Below, piece by piece: positions 27,067 to 35,556 of a stretch of 64,000 bases of DNA. This stretch comes from Flavimarina sp. Hel_I_48 (GTDB lineage: Bacteria; Bacteroidota; Bacteroidia; Flavobacteriales; Flavobacteriaceae), in NCBI RefSeq assembly GCF_000733945.1, contig NZ_JPOL01000002.1, positions 1,117,001 through 1,181,000 of the forward strand, written 5' to 3'. Below the pieces are notes generated by a model. It ran no database searches. It worked only from the letters and a program-made list of their open reading frames with translations, and was not told the DNA's origin. Within the stretch, counting starts at the first letter, position 1, and every line of letters starts with the position of its first letter. The position numbers were made by a program, and so were the translations under genes.

Positions 27067-28002
27067 TTATTCATTTTTCATGAATTTTATGGTATTTCCG
27101 GTATCAAGTGAGAAAAAATAAATTCCCTTATTTAAAGACTGTAAGTCCACTTCTTTATTCTTTACTATAGAACCGTTCATAACCTGCCTGCCCAAAAGAT
27201 TATATATTTTATACTGCGCTGCTTTTTCCAATCCTGAAACCTGGATTGAATTTGTGGCTGGATTGGGGAATAAGTGCAATTCAATATTCTTATTAACAGT
27301 TGGGAGGCCCAGAACTTCTTTGGTTCCATAAAAAATACCGCTATTACTTCCTGTACAGCTTGCCACCTCATCAAGGTTGTCTAAAGGTTGCGTATTGTCA
27401 AATTTGTATTGCAAAACTAATTCAGTATTATCACAATCAACCTCGATATCCTTGTTTGCAGCTATCTCAATAGCACTTTTCTCAACATCCCAAATCCTAA
27501 AGTAATCTAGCGTTAAATCATTGTACTCACCCCAAAAATCTGAGGACCCCATACTAATATTGTCGTTAACGTTCGGTTTATACGTGCCGGCAATTTCTTT
27601 GCTGCCCACTAACTCTCCGTTTACATATAATTTAAACGATTCAGTAGCTACCTCATAACTTAGAGCTGCATGGTAAAATACATCTGCAACTAACTCTTCA
27701 CCTGTAATGGTTGTATAAAGTCCAGAACCCATACCAGAATGGATTTTTCCATTTTGTATTTCAATAAAAAAACCATTGGACGGAGATCTGTGTTTTGAAA
27801 CAATCGTACCCTTAGGTGTACTATTGAATTTAAATTTGACCTCTATCGTAAAATCGTGCGGAGCACTAAAATCATTTAATACTCCACTTCCGTTTTTAGG
27901 TACACTGACCTTATTATCTGTCCCATTTAAGGTGATTGTTTGTGCGTTGAGATTTAATAAGCATAGCGACAACAATAGTATTAACGTGTAGATTTTTTTC
28001 AT
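27067..28002 (-). CDS. LamG-domain secreted protein with T9SS sorting tail
   Basis: A 311-residue protein from the ATG at 28002, which begins a signal peptide ending LNLNAQ. Residues about 25-220 fit a Laminin-G/concanavalin-like jelly roll (Laminin_G_3): FTIEVKFKFNSTPKG, then YVNGELVGSKEIAG and DLTLDYFRIWDVEKS. The last ~75 residues (LHLFPNPATNSIQVSG ... KGIYFFSLDTGNTIKFMKNE) are a type A sorting domain, so the protein should be T9SS-secreted and surface-bound. LamG domains often bind glycans or proteins. There is no catalytic domain and no informative neighbour. Confidence 0.87.
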   Translation of the reverse strand: MKKIYTLILLLSLCLLNLNAQTITLNGTDNKVSVPKNGSGVLNDFSAPHDFTIEVKFKFNSTPKGTIVSKHRSPSNGFFIEIQNGKIHSGMGSGLYTTITGEELVADVFYHAALSYEVATESFKLYVNGELVGSKEIAGTYKPNVNDNISMGSSDFWGEYNDLTLDYFRIWDVEKSAIEIAANKDIEVDCDNTELVLQYKFDNTQPLDNLDEVASCTGSNSGIFYGTKEVLGLPTVNKNIELHLFPNPATNSIQVSGLEKAAQYKIYNLLGRQVMNGSIVKNKEVDLQSLNKGIYFFSLDTGNTIKFMKNE

Positions 28003-28275
28003 TTTCTCGATTTTTGACTTGGGGTTTATCTTCAAACTAACATGAATTTCATAACAGTATATCCATAATTCTCACTTATCTGGAAAACAAATTTAATAAA
28101 TTATTATGAATAATATGCACTTAATCTACAAAATATGTATTTTAACTTATTTATTCAAGTGGTTAGCTCTTTTTAGTAAGAATGAGTAATACGATGTAGG
28201 ATCAAAATAGATGCTTTAATTTTTGGTTTGAACTTAATTCATCTTATTTTCACTTTAATTGAGTTAAAACTACCT

Positions 28276-29205
28276 ATGAACTGGACGCAAGCGGTAAAAG
28301 AATATTTTAATTATCTAAAACTTGAGCGCGGCCTTGCCGAAAACAGTTTGGCCAATTACCATTTTGACCTGAAAAAACTGCAAAACTGGTTGCTTGAGGT
28401 AGATAGTAATGCAAAACCAATTACTATTGATCAGGAAACTGTACAGCAGTTCATTTATGAAATGGCTAAAAATCTAAATGCGCGCTCCCAGGCACGGCTT
28501 ATTTCTGGCCTTAAAGGTTTTTTTGGGTATTTGTTAGATGAAGATTACCGTATGGATAACCCTATGGATCTCATAGAATCGCCAAAACTGGGCAGAAAAC
28601 TTCCCGATACGCTTTCCACAGGGGAAATCGACCAACTTATTGCGACCGTTGACCTTAGCAAAAATGAAGGCTCACGCAATCAGGCGATCCTGGAAACTTT
28701 ATATGGCTGCGGTCTGCGTGTTTCTGAATTGCTTGATCTTAAACTTTCAGATCTTTTTTTTGAGGAAGGTTTTATTCTGGTAACCGGGAAAGGAGACAAA
28801 CAACGCTTTGTCCCCATTGCCCAGGACACGATAAAATATATCAATACGTACAGGGAAGAAACACGCGATGCACAGATAGCTAAACCGAAGTTCAAGGATA
28901 CCTTATTTCTTAACCGGAGGGGATCCCGACTCACACGCGCCATGATATTCACCATCGTAAAAAACGCGGCCGCCTTTGCAGGAATACAGAAAAAAATAAG
29001 TCCGCATACCTTTAGGCATTCTTTTGCGACGCATTTATTGCAAAATGGGGCAGATTTACGTGCGATACAGCAGATGCTGGGACATGAAAGTATCACCACC
29101 ACAGAAATCTATATGCATGTTGATAGAACGCATTTGAGAAAAGTAATGGATGAGTTTCATCCCAGAACGAATAAAAATCAATCCGCTAAAAAGACTAAAG
29201 CTTAA
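28276..29205 (+). CDS. xerD: Tyrosine recombinase XerD
   Basis: A 309-residue site-specific recombinase that resolves chromosome dimers at dif with a partner Xer protein. The start at 28276 gives MNWTQAVKEYFNYLKLERGL, the usual SAM-like N-terminal domain; the longer frame adds a poorly placed hydrophobic leader. Catalytic residues are visible: Arg in GCGLRVSELLDL, Lys in TGKGDKQRFVPI, His-x-x-Arg in SPHTFRHSFATHLL, His in LGHESITTTEIYMH and Tyr in the same segment. No mobile element surrounds it, which supports a housekeeping role. Confidence 0.94.
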   Translation: MNWTQAVKEYFNYLKLERGLAENSLANYHFDLKKLQNWLLEVDSNAKPITIDQETVQQFIYEMAKNLNARSQARLISGLKGFFGYLLDEDYRMDNPMDLIESPKLGRKLPDTLSTGEIDQLIATVDLSKNEGSRNQAILETLYGCGLRVSELLDLKLSDLFFEEGFILVTGKGDKQRFVPIAQDTIKYINTYREETRDAQIAKPKFKDTLFLNRRGSRLTRAMIFTIVKNAAAFAGIQKKISPHTFRHSFATHLLQNGADLRAIQQMLGHESITTTEIYMHVDRTHLRKVMDEFHPRTNKNQSAKKTKA

Positions 29206-29660
29206 TACGTAGCGTCGTTCACTTCAATCCAGTAACCATCTGGATCCTGTACATAAATTTGACGCACATTGTCAGGGCGTATGCTTATGGCTTTTTCGGT
29301 AGTGGGCCAGTTTGTGTACTTTACCCCTTTTTTTTCTAAGAATGCGATGTAAGCATCCAGGTCATTGATACTTAAAGAAAAATGTGTAGCCACATCATTT
29401 TGCACCATTTTGCGGTCTTCGCGTATCAAGTGAAGTTGGTAATTACCGCCAAGGGAGAACCATTTGCGATCTGGGCCGTCCAGTGGACTTTTCATCTCGT
29501 TAAGCAATAGCACATCACGATAAAAGTCGGCACTTTTTTGCATATCAGAGACTAAAAGGGACTCATGATCAAATTTTAACTTTAAAGAATCCTGAGCATG
29601 CTGGGCCTGTAAAAACTGAAGTTGGAAAGCGCAGAAGAGTATTGCTAATATATATTTCAT
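29202..29660 (-). CDS. Exported VOC/glyoxalase-family protein
   Basis: A 152-residue protein with a signal peptide (MKYILAILFCAFQLQFLQAQ) and one vicinal-oxygen-chelate domain (DHESLLVSDMQKSADFYRDV at the start, VRQIYVQDPDGYWIEVND at the end). Metal-ligand candidates are a His in FDHESL, a Glu in WIEV and a His in THFSLSI. A periplasmic VOC protein is less common than cytoplasmic ones. The substrate is unknown. It overlaps the 3' end of xerD by 4 bp in convergent orientation. Confidence 0.85.
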   Translation of the reverse strand: MKYILAILFCAFQLQFLQAQHAQDSLKLKFDHESLLVSDMQKSADFYRDVLLLNEMKSPLDGPDRKWFSLGGNYQLHLIREDRKMVQNDVATHFSLSINDLDAYIAFLEKKGVKYTNWPTTEKAISIRPDNVRQIYVQDPDGYWIEVNDATY

Positions 29661-29771
29661 TGTTGTTTATTTAGTATTCAATATCGGTATTATGTTGTTC
29701 AAGGTACGTATTAATCAGGATTAAAATATATCGAAAAAAGGGAAATAAACGAAGTGAAAATTGCCTGTTTT

Positions 29772-29788
29772 CAGTCAATTTTCGACTA
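29772..29788. repeat. 17-nt AGTC/GACT dyad, copy 2
   Basis: CAGTCAATTTTCGACTA lies in the gap after the epimerase gene and matches 14 of 17 bases of the sequence at 2056-2072. Confidence 0.25.
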
Positions 29789-29802
29789 AAATCAGCGTTT
29801 TA

Positions 29803-30747
29803 TTAGTCTACAAATGCTTTCCGGTACCATGCTACCTGCTTTTTCAGCCCTTCTTTTAAAGTGGTGTTTGGGTTATAGTTCAGTAATTTTCGGGCTTTAT
29901 CTATATTCGCTTTGGTAAACATCTGGTCACCCTGGCGTTTTGGGGTCGTATTTTTTCGTATTTGAGTATCCAATAGTTCTTCGACAATAGCGATCCCCTC
30001 ACCTGTTGTATGTTCGTTCTCGCTGCCCATATTGATGATCTGGCCATCTACCTTCTCCTCATTACCTATAACACTAACCACGCCATCTATGATATCGCCC
30101 ACATAAGTAAAGCTGCGCACATGTTCTTCGCTACCTTTAAAAAGTGGAAACTCCTGATTGAAAAAACCGCAACCTATGAGTTTAGTATATAATTTCTCTG
30201 GTCGCTCTCTGGGACCATAAACCGAAAATAACCTCAGTGAACAGGTTTTTATTCTTTTTTCCCTTGATTTTGACAAGACAAGTTGTTCCCCGGCAAGTTT
30301 AGTCACTCCATAAAAAGATGCCGGCGCCGGTGCGGATTCTTCGCTAAGCGTGGCGTGCAAACCGTATATGGAGGATGTGGAAATATTTATAAAAAGCTTT
30401 AACTGTGTGCAGGTAAGTGCAAAATCAATAAGGTTTTTTGTCGCTACGAGATTGTTCCAGAGGTAATCCTCAAAACTTGATGTAGCGGCAATGCCCGGTT
30501 GACCGGCAAAGTGAAAGATATAATCAAAATCATCCTTTAGTTTACTAAAATCCCCTGGTTCCCGAAGATCAATACGGGTAATTGGGATGCCTGCATCTTT
30601 CAGGTCTTTGGCATTTTTATGTTTAAGGTTCTGATCGTAATAGGGTGAGAAGTTATCTGCACCCACAACTTCATGTCCCATGTGATGCAAACGTTCTGCG
30701 CAGTGCGAACCTATAAATCCGGCAGCACCGGTTACTAAAATTTTCAT
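29803..30747 (-). CDS. NAD-dependent sugar-nucleotide epimerase (UDP-glucuronate 4-epimerase-like)
   Basis: A 314-residue extended SDR enzyme. The NAD motif TGAAGFIGSHCAERL is at the N-terminus, followed by ADNFSPYYDQNLK, a phrase typical of UDP-glucuronate/UDP-glucose 4-epimerases. Catalytic Tyr-x-x-x-Lys is in SFYGVTKLAGEQ with the Ser/Thr in NISTSSIYG. The likely product is UDP-galacturonate or UDP-galactose for surface polysaccharide. It is a biosynthetic gene near, but probably not part of, the pectin locus. Confidence 0.88.
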   Translation of the reverse strand: MKILVTGAAGFIGSHCAERLHHMGHEVVGADNFSPYYDQNLKHKNAKDLKDAGIPITRIDLREPGDFSKLKDDFDYIFHFAGQPGIAATSSFEDYLWNNLVATKNLIDFALTCTQLKLFINISTSSIYGLHATLSEESAPAPASFYGVTKLAGEQLVLSKSREKRIKTCSLRLFSVYGPRERPEKLYTKLIGCGFFNQEFPLFKGSEEHVRSFTYVGDIIDGVVSVIGNEEKVDGQIINMGSENEHTTGEGIAIVEELLDTQIRKNTTPKRQGDQMFTKANIDKARKLLNYNPNTTLKEGLKKQVAWYRKAFVD

Positions 30748-30797
30748 TCGAATGTATTTTTAAATCTCACTTCTCAAAGCAAGCCTTTTCTTCTTCC

Positions 30798-31379
30798 TTA
30801 TTTTGTAAAAGTAGTGTTCAGTTTTAACTTGGCAGTAGCAAAACCAAAAAGCCGATAAAAAAGATATCCTATCAAACCTCCTATAACAATACCCGTGAGT
30901 ACATCACCGGGATAATGTACGCCCACATAAATCCTACTATACCCAATTATAAAGGCCCAGATAATCAACACAGGCAGCAAAAAACGCAACTTTTTACGCA
31001 ATACCGATCCCAAAAAAATAGCAAGACTCATAGAACTCGCGGCATGTGCTGAGAAATAACCAAAACTGCCGCAGCGGCCAGCGATAAAACGTGCGCGGTC
31101 AACAAGCAATTCTGCCCGGCAGGGGCGCAACCGTTCAAAACCGTGTTTAAAAAGATTTGCAAGTTGATCTGTACAGGTTATCAATAAAGCAACGAACAGC
31201 AGAACGAGTCCGGTTTTTTTTAAACCCAGGTTTTTGTAGACCAGGATAAGCAGCACAATATAAATAGGAATAGAATTCCATTTATAGGTTATCCCAAGCC
31301 ACAGCCCGTCCCACCTTACGCTACCCAGGTTATTCAGGTATATGAATAATTCGGTATCAAGTTGTTGTAGGGTTTCCAT
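30798..31379 (-). CDS. PAP2-superfamily membrane phosphatase
   Basis: A 193-residue protein with five or six hydrophobic segments. The three phosphatase motifs are present: KHGFERLRP, FGYFSAHAASS (the PSGH-equivalent) and SRIYVGVHYPGDVLTG. Such enzymes dephosphorylate undecaprenyl pyrophosphate or other lipid phosphates at the outer face of the inner membrane. The start codon shares one base with the stop of the preceding small gene (position 31379), so translation is probably coupled. Confidence 0.91.
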   Translation of the reverse strand: METLQQLDTELFIYLNNLGSVRWDGLWLGITYKWNSIPIYIVLLILVYKNLGLKKTGLVLLFVALLITCTDQLANLFKHGFERLRPCRAELLVDRARFIAGRCGSFGYFSAHAASSMSLAIFLGSVLRKKLRFLLPVLIIWAFIIGYSRIYVGVHYPGDVLTGIVIGGLIGYLFYRLFGFATAKLKLNTTFTK

Positions 31380-31609
31380 TACTCCGTATCATAACGGGCA
31401 ACTTCCCGGTCATAGAAGTCGGTCGCTTCTTTGATAAGGGATTCCACCTCTTCGGCAAGGTCTTTTTCATCATCGGCATCAAAATCTTCGAGCCATTCTA
31501 CTTCGTCGTTCTGCAGGTTGATGATGAACCGTGGATATTCTGTATGTACCACAAAAATAGCATCAGAATAATCAGTGTTGTCACCAAGCAAAAATTTAGG
31601 AAATTCCAT
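31379..31609 (-). CDS. Small acidic conserved hypothetical protein
   Basis: A 76-residue, strongly acidic protein (FLLGDNTDYSDAIFVVHTEY, then DEVEWLEDFDADDEKDLAEE), predicted cytoplasmic. I do not recognise a characterised family, although the protein-like composition and one-base overlap with the PAP2 gene argue that it is real. It could be an adaptor or regulator of the coupled phosphatase; this is only a guess. Confidence 0.75.
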   Translation of the reverse strand: MEFPKFLLGDNTDYSDAIFVVHTEYPRFIINLQNDEVEWLEDFDADDEKDLAEEVESLIKEATDFYDREVARYDTE

Positions 31610-31905
31610 AGTTAGAGAATCAGCGCCTCACAGAAGCAGTGCAACTTAACCATGCACATGCAAGAGGCAAGAATTATATATGTTTAAAACAGCACCTCAA
31701 CATGATCATGAGGGCATACATTAATCCCATTACCGGAATTAAGTAGAGGTAAAGATAAATGGAATGTGCTAAAAATACTATAGATGCAGCTAAATATGCC
31801 AAAACAGATGTTTTTTGGCTATTCAGTACTATTTTTTACTCGTGAATTACTATGATTCAAGCAATATCTTTTACATATCTTCGTGCATTATTTTTAAACT
31901 GAACT

Positions 31906-33345
31906 ATGCAAGCGTCCCTGATCCTATCTCTAATAGCTGCCTATTTTGGCGTTCTCGTACTCATTTCGTTCCTTACTGGAGGAAAAGGAAGCAATGCAGA
32001 TTTCTTTAAGGCCGGGAAAGAATCGCCATGGTACCTTGTGGCCTTTGGGATGATAGGTGCTTCCTTGTCTGGTGTAACCTTTATCTCAGTACCGGGATGG
32101 GTAGAAGCCTCAAAATTTAGTTATTTTCAAGTGATACTGGGCTATACGGTAGGTTACGCAGTAATAGGGCTGGTGCTCCTTCCACTTTATTACAGGCTCA
32201 ACCTCACCTCAATTTATACGTATCTCGAGGGCCGTTTTGGAACCTACGCCTATAAAACCGGAGCTTCCTTTTTTCTGCTCAGCAGGGCCATAGGTTCCAG
32301 TTTTAGGCTTTATCTGGTGGCAAATGTGCTCCAATTGCTTGTTTTTGACAGTATGGGAATACCCTTTTGGGTTACGGTAACGCTTACTATTCTTTTGATC
32401 TGGTTGTACACATTTAGGGCGGGGATCAAAACCATTGTATGGACTGATACGCTACAGACGCTCTTTATGCTTGTTGCCGTAGGCGTTGCGATATATTATA
32501 TCTCCAGTGATCTGGGATTGAACGCCGGTAACTTCTTTAATTTTCTGGCCGAAAGCGACCTTTCTAAAATGTTTTTCTTTGAAGACTGGAAGAGCAGCGA
32601 CTTCTTTTTCAAACAGTTTCTTTCAGGGGCATTTATAGCTATTGTAATGACGGGTCTGGATCAGGATATGATGCAGAAAAACCTAACCTGCCGTACGCTG
32701 GGTGATGCGCAAAAAAACGTATTCTGGTTTACTATCGTACTCAGTGTAGTGAACTTTGTCTTCCTGGCACTTGGCCTCCTACTTACCGTTTATGCAGAAA
32801 AACACGGGATTTCTGCGAGCAAAGATGATCTTTTCCCATTTATCGCCACAAAGGCAAACTTAGGGATTGCCATAGGAACCTGCTTTATACTGGGCCTTAT
32901 AGCAGCAGCGTACTCCAGTGCAGACAGTGCGCTGACCGCATTGACAACTTCCTTTAGTATTGATATACTTGAAATAGAGAAAAAATACGACGAAAAAAAG
33001 CAGGTACGCATGCGCAAGATTATTCATATGCTCGTATCCCTTGTTCTCGTACTTATTATAATTATTTTCAAATATGTCATTGCAAACGAGAGTGTGATCG
33101 CCCGTCTCTTTGTATTTGCGGGTTATACCTATGGACCTTTATTGGGTCTTTACGCTTTTGGTCTTTTCAGTAAATGGCAGGTAAAGGACAAATTTATTCC
33201 GGTGGTAGCTATTGCATCACCGGTGCTGGCCTTTATGATAAGTAGTCTATGCGAAACCTTTCTAAATTTTGAGTTCGGTTTTTTTATACTTATCCTCAAT
33301 GGGGCACTTACTTATCTGGGACTAGTATTGCTTAGACGCAAGTAA
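31906..33345 (+). CDS. Sodium:solute symporter (SSS family)
   Basis: A 479-residue protein with about thirteen hydrophobic segments. The N-terminus shows SSS features: FKAGKESPWYLVAFGMIGASLSG split over helix 1-2, then SVPGWVEASKF, and GLIAAAYSSADSALTALTTSF in helix 8, whose Ser/Ala residues build the Na2 site. Substrate class (sugar, uronate, sialic acid, proline) is not readable. It lies next to the pectin locus and could import a uronate, but it is on the opposite strand and not linked by an operator. A TATCTTCG element at 31876-31883 is a weak -7 candidate. Confidence 0.9.
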   Translation: MQASLILSLIAAYFGVLVLISFLTGGKGSNADFFKAGKESPWYLVAFGMIGASLSGVTFISVPGWVEASKFSYFQVILGYTVGYAVIGLVLLPLYYRLNLTSIYTYLEGRFGTYAYKTGASFFLLSRAIGSSFRLYLVANVLQLLVFDSMGIPFWVTVTLTILLIWLYTFRAGIKTIVWTDTLQTLFMLVAVGVAIYYISSDLGLNAGNFFNFLAESDLSKMFFFEDWKSSDFFFKQFLSGAFIAIVMTGLDQDMMQKNLTCRTLGDAQKNVFWFTIVLSVVNFVFLALGLLLTVYAEKHGISASKDDLFPFIATKANLGIAIGTCFILGLIAAAYSSADSALTALTTSFSIDILEIEKKYDEKKQVRMRKIIHMLVSLVLVLIIIIFKYVIANESVIARLFVFAGYTYGPLLGLYAFGLFSKWQVKDKFIPVVAIASPVLAFMISSLCETFLNFEFGFFILILNGALTYLGLVLLRRK

Positions 33346-33681
33346 GACTAAAGTACAGGCCGGATCTGCGATAATTCCGTTTTTCTCTAAAATAGTGTAG
33401 AATTCAGGATTTTCAGTTCCTGGATTAAAGATGATACGGGAAGGTTTTAAGCTCAGTAGGTAATCGTAGTATTCTGGTTGACGTTTCGCATTTATATACA
33501 TCGTAACGGTATGCACCTCTTCAAAAGCCGGTTTTCCTATCTGAATTTCAATTCCTGATACTTCACCAGAACGCAGACCAATGGCACAAACCGGTTGCTT
33601 GTGTTCTACCAATCTTTTGATCGCAATGTTAGAATAGCGTGATACATTTGTAGATGCACCCAGCACCAAAGTCTTTTTCAT
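33322..33681 (-). CDS. CoA-binding domain protein
   Basis: A 119-residue Rossmann protein (LGASTNVSRYSNIAIKRLVE, then SRIIFNPGTENPEFYTILEK) of the short CoA-binding family (YccU-like). Function is unknown in bacteria. It overlaps the 3' end of the symporter gene by 24 bp in convergent orientation, and lies between the symporter and the pectin locus. Confidence 0.88.
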   Translation of the reverse strand: MKKTLVLGASTNVSRYSNIAIKRLVEHKQPVCAIGLRSGEVSGIEIQIGKPAFEEVHTVTMYINAKRQPEYYDYLLSLKPSRIIFNPGTENPEFYTILEKNGIIADPACTLVLLASKQY

Positions 33682-33807
33682 ATTAAAATTTTATAATATA
33701 ACAATTGCTAACTAATAGATAACCTGTTGGTTTTGAATGGTAAAGCAATCCTGGATTTATTCCGTAAAAGTAAATTTTGCATACCGGCAACTTACAAATC
33801 ATATCCA

Positions 33808-35174
33808 TTAATGCGCTTTTTTACCCACTGCTGTAGGTATGCCAGCCTCCTTACCAATAACTACATTATCAAAAATAACATTTTCTGTATTGGTTATTGA
33901 CAGCCCATTGTAAGCTTTAGCTATATTAATATTTTTCAATAGTACATTTTTTACCTTACTTTCAGAAAATCCCTGTATAACGATTCCGGTTCCGGTCGCT
34001 TCTTTGCATGTTACCTTATCTATTAAAATATTGGAAACATTAGAGTTGAACCCTGAACCTTCGCCATGATAATTTGAAGTAATGTAAAAGGCATCCTCGA
34101 CTTTGCCCAACGCCAAATTGCTTATATAAATATCCTTTATATACCCCCCACGATCTGGATTAGTCTTGAAGTATATACCGCGTTTAAGATAACCATGCGC
34201 CTTGTTGTTTTGAACAAATACATTGCGTACACCGGCACTCATCTCACTACCTATAACAAAGGCATGAAGACCTTTCATAAAGCAGTTGCGTACAATTATA
34301 TTCTCTGAAGGTGTTTTTTATTTAACCATCCCTCATGATCCCGTCCTGCTTTTATGGCTATATTATCATCACTATTGTCAAAAGTCACATTCTCAATAAG
34401 TACATCGCTGGTATACTCCAGATCTATACCATCGTTATTGCTGTTATGTGAATCATACGACAGTCCGCGCAATGTGGCACCTTTACATTTTAATAAGTGC
34501 AAGCACCAAAAAGGGGCATTTTTTATGTGGATACCTTCAATTAAAATAGTTGAAGAATTTACTAATTGAATTAATTGAGGCCGTAGAAAATTATTTTCAC
34601 CAAATTTTCGGTCTTCCACAGGAATACTACCATGATTCATTTCCCTGCTTTTTTGCTTTGCGGGTCCTTCCTTTTCTTTCCAACCTTCCCAAAATTGGTC
34701 CCCAGAGCCATTTAGTGTTCCACTGCCTGTAATTGCAACGTTCTGTAAATCCTTGCCATAAATTAACGGACTGTAATTATAGAGCATCGTTCCTTCCCAG
34801 GACGTGAGCACGAGTGGGTAATCATCTGGATTAGTACCAAAAGTGAGCATGCAACCCTCCTCTAAATGTAGGTTCATGTTACTGATCAGATGCAAAGGGC
34901 CATTTACAATATATTCCCCTTTCGGGACATTCAATGTACCACCACCTTTTTTCTTTAAGTCTTGGATTGCTTTGTCAAAAGCACGTTTACTTTCCCTACC
35001 CGTATTCGGTCTTGCGCCAAAATCAATTACGGAAATACTATACTCCGGCGTTTCGGGTACTTGAATCCGCTCTATAATTTTAGCTATGTATGTGCTCTGC
35101 TCTTCAGTAGAAAGCTGTGCCAGGCAGATAAAGGGAAGAAAACAGCAAATGAAAAAACAACATTTAATTTTCAT
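33808..35174 (-). pseudogene. GH28 polygalacturonase, frameshifted
   Basis: Two adjacent frames together encode one GH28 beta-helix. The first (34296-35174, 292 residues) has a signal peptide, a helix start IDFGARPNTGRESKRAFD, SNNDGID (Asp248) and NSDDNIAIKAG (Asp269/270). It then runs into a T6 tract on the plus strand (34314-34319) and stops at 34296. The second frame (33808 to about 34313) continues with TPSENIIVRNC, GLHAFVIGSEMSAGVRN and RGIYFKTN. Restoring one A in the minus-strand A6 run rejoins them and aligns with the intact GH28 at 44268-45710. GHG is changed to LHA even in the restored protein. It is the last gene of the left arm; its start overlaps kdgF by 11 bp. Confidence 0.85.
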
Positions 35175-35508
35175 TCAAAAAGTCTTTTCTTTTCGGATTA
35201 AAAACATCAATCAAAACACCAGCTTCCAGACATTCAGCACCGTGGCTCAAATCTGGAGATACAAAAAATCCATCCCCTGCTTCTAAAATTTCATTTTTTC
35301 CATCTATGGTGATCTTAAATCTGCCCGAAGCCACATAAGATCCTTGTGTATGTACGTGATTATGCACAGTGCCAATGGCACCTTTTTCAAATTTTACCTT
35401 AACCGCCATCAACTGATCATTATACCCTATGAATTTTCGGGTAATTCCCTCTGCGGCGTATTCCCATTCACTCTCCGAATCTTTAAAAAATGCTTTGTTA
35501 TCTATCAT
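35164..35508 (-). CDS. kdgF: KdgF-type cupin, unsaturated uronate linearising enzyme
   Basis: A 114-residue single-domain cupin. The metal-ligand pattern HNHVHTQ (His49, His51 or His53, Gln55) and His89 in SPDLSHGAEC match KdgF, which converts 4,5-unsaturated galacturonate released from pectin or alginate into the linear keto-sugar DKI. There is no signal peptide, so it should act in the cytoplasm. Placement among lyase and GH105 genes, which make unsaturated uronate, supports this. The downstream genes kduI, kduD and kdgK/kdgA are not in the window. Confidence 0.88.
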   Translation of the reverse strand: MIDNKAFFKDSESEWEYAAEGITRKFIGYNDQLMAVKVKFEKGAIGTVHNHVHTQGSYVASGRFKITIDGKNEILEAGDGFFVSPDLSHGAECLEAGVLIDVFNPKRKDFLNEN

Positions 35509-35556
35509 TCGTATTTTATTGAATTATTCTGATTTAAAATTATCCGGAAATTGGTA

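Noticed and set aside
28276..29205. xerD as part of an integron or integrative element
   Set aside because: No attachment-site repeats, no excisionase and no cargo genes are present. Length and sequence fit the housekeeping recombinase.
29803..30747. Epimerase as part of the pectin locus
   Set aside because: It makes nucleotide sugars, lies 3 kb before the locus among housekeeping genes and has no operator core. A surface-polysaccharide role is more likely.
34314..34320. Programmed -1 ribosomal frameshift in GH28
   Set aside because: The A6-C run is out of register for a standard slippery heptamer (the zero frame reads AAA AAA CAC), and no obvious downstream hairpin is seen. A mutation or sequencing error is simpler.
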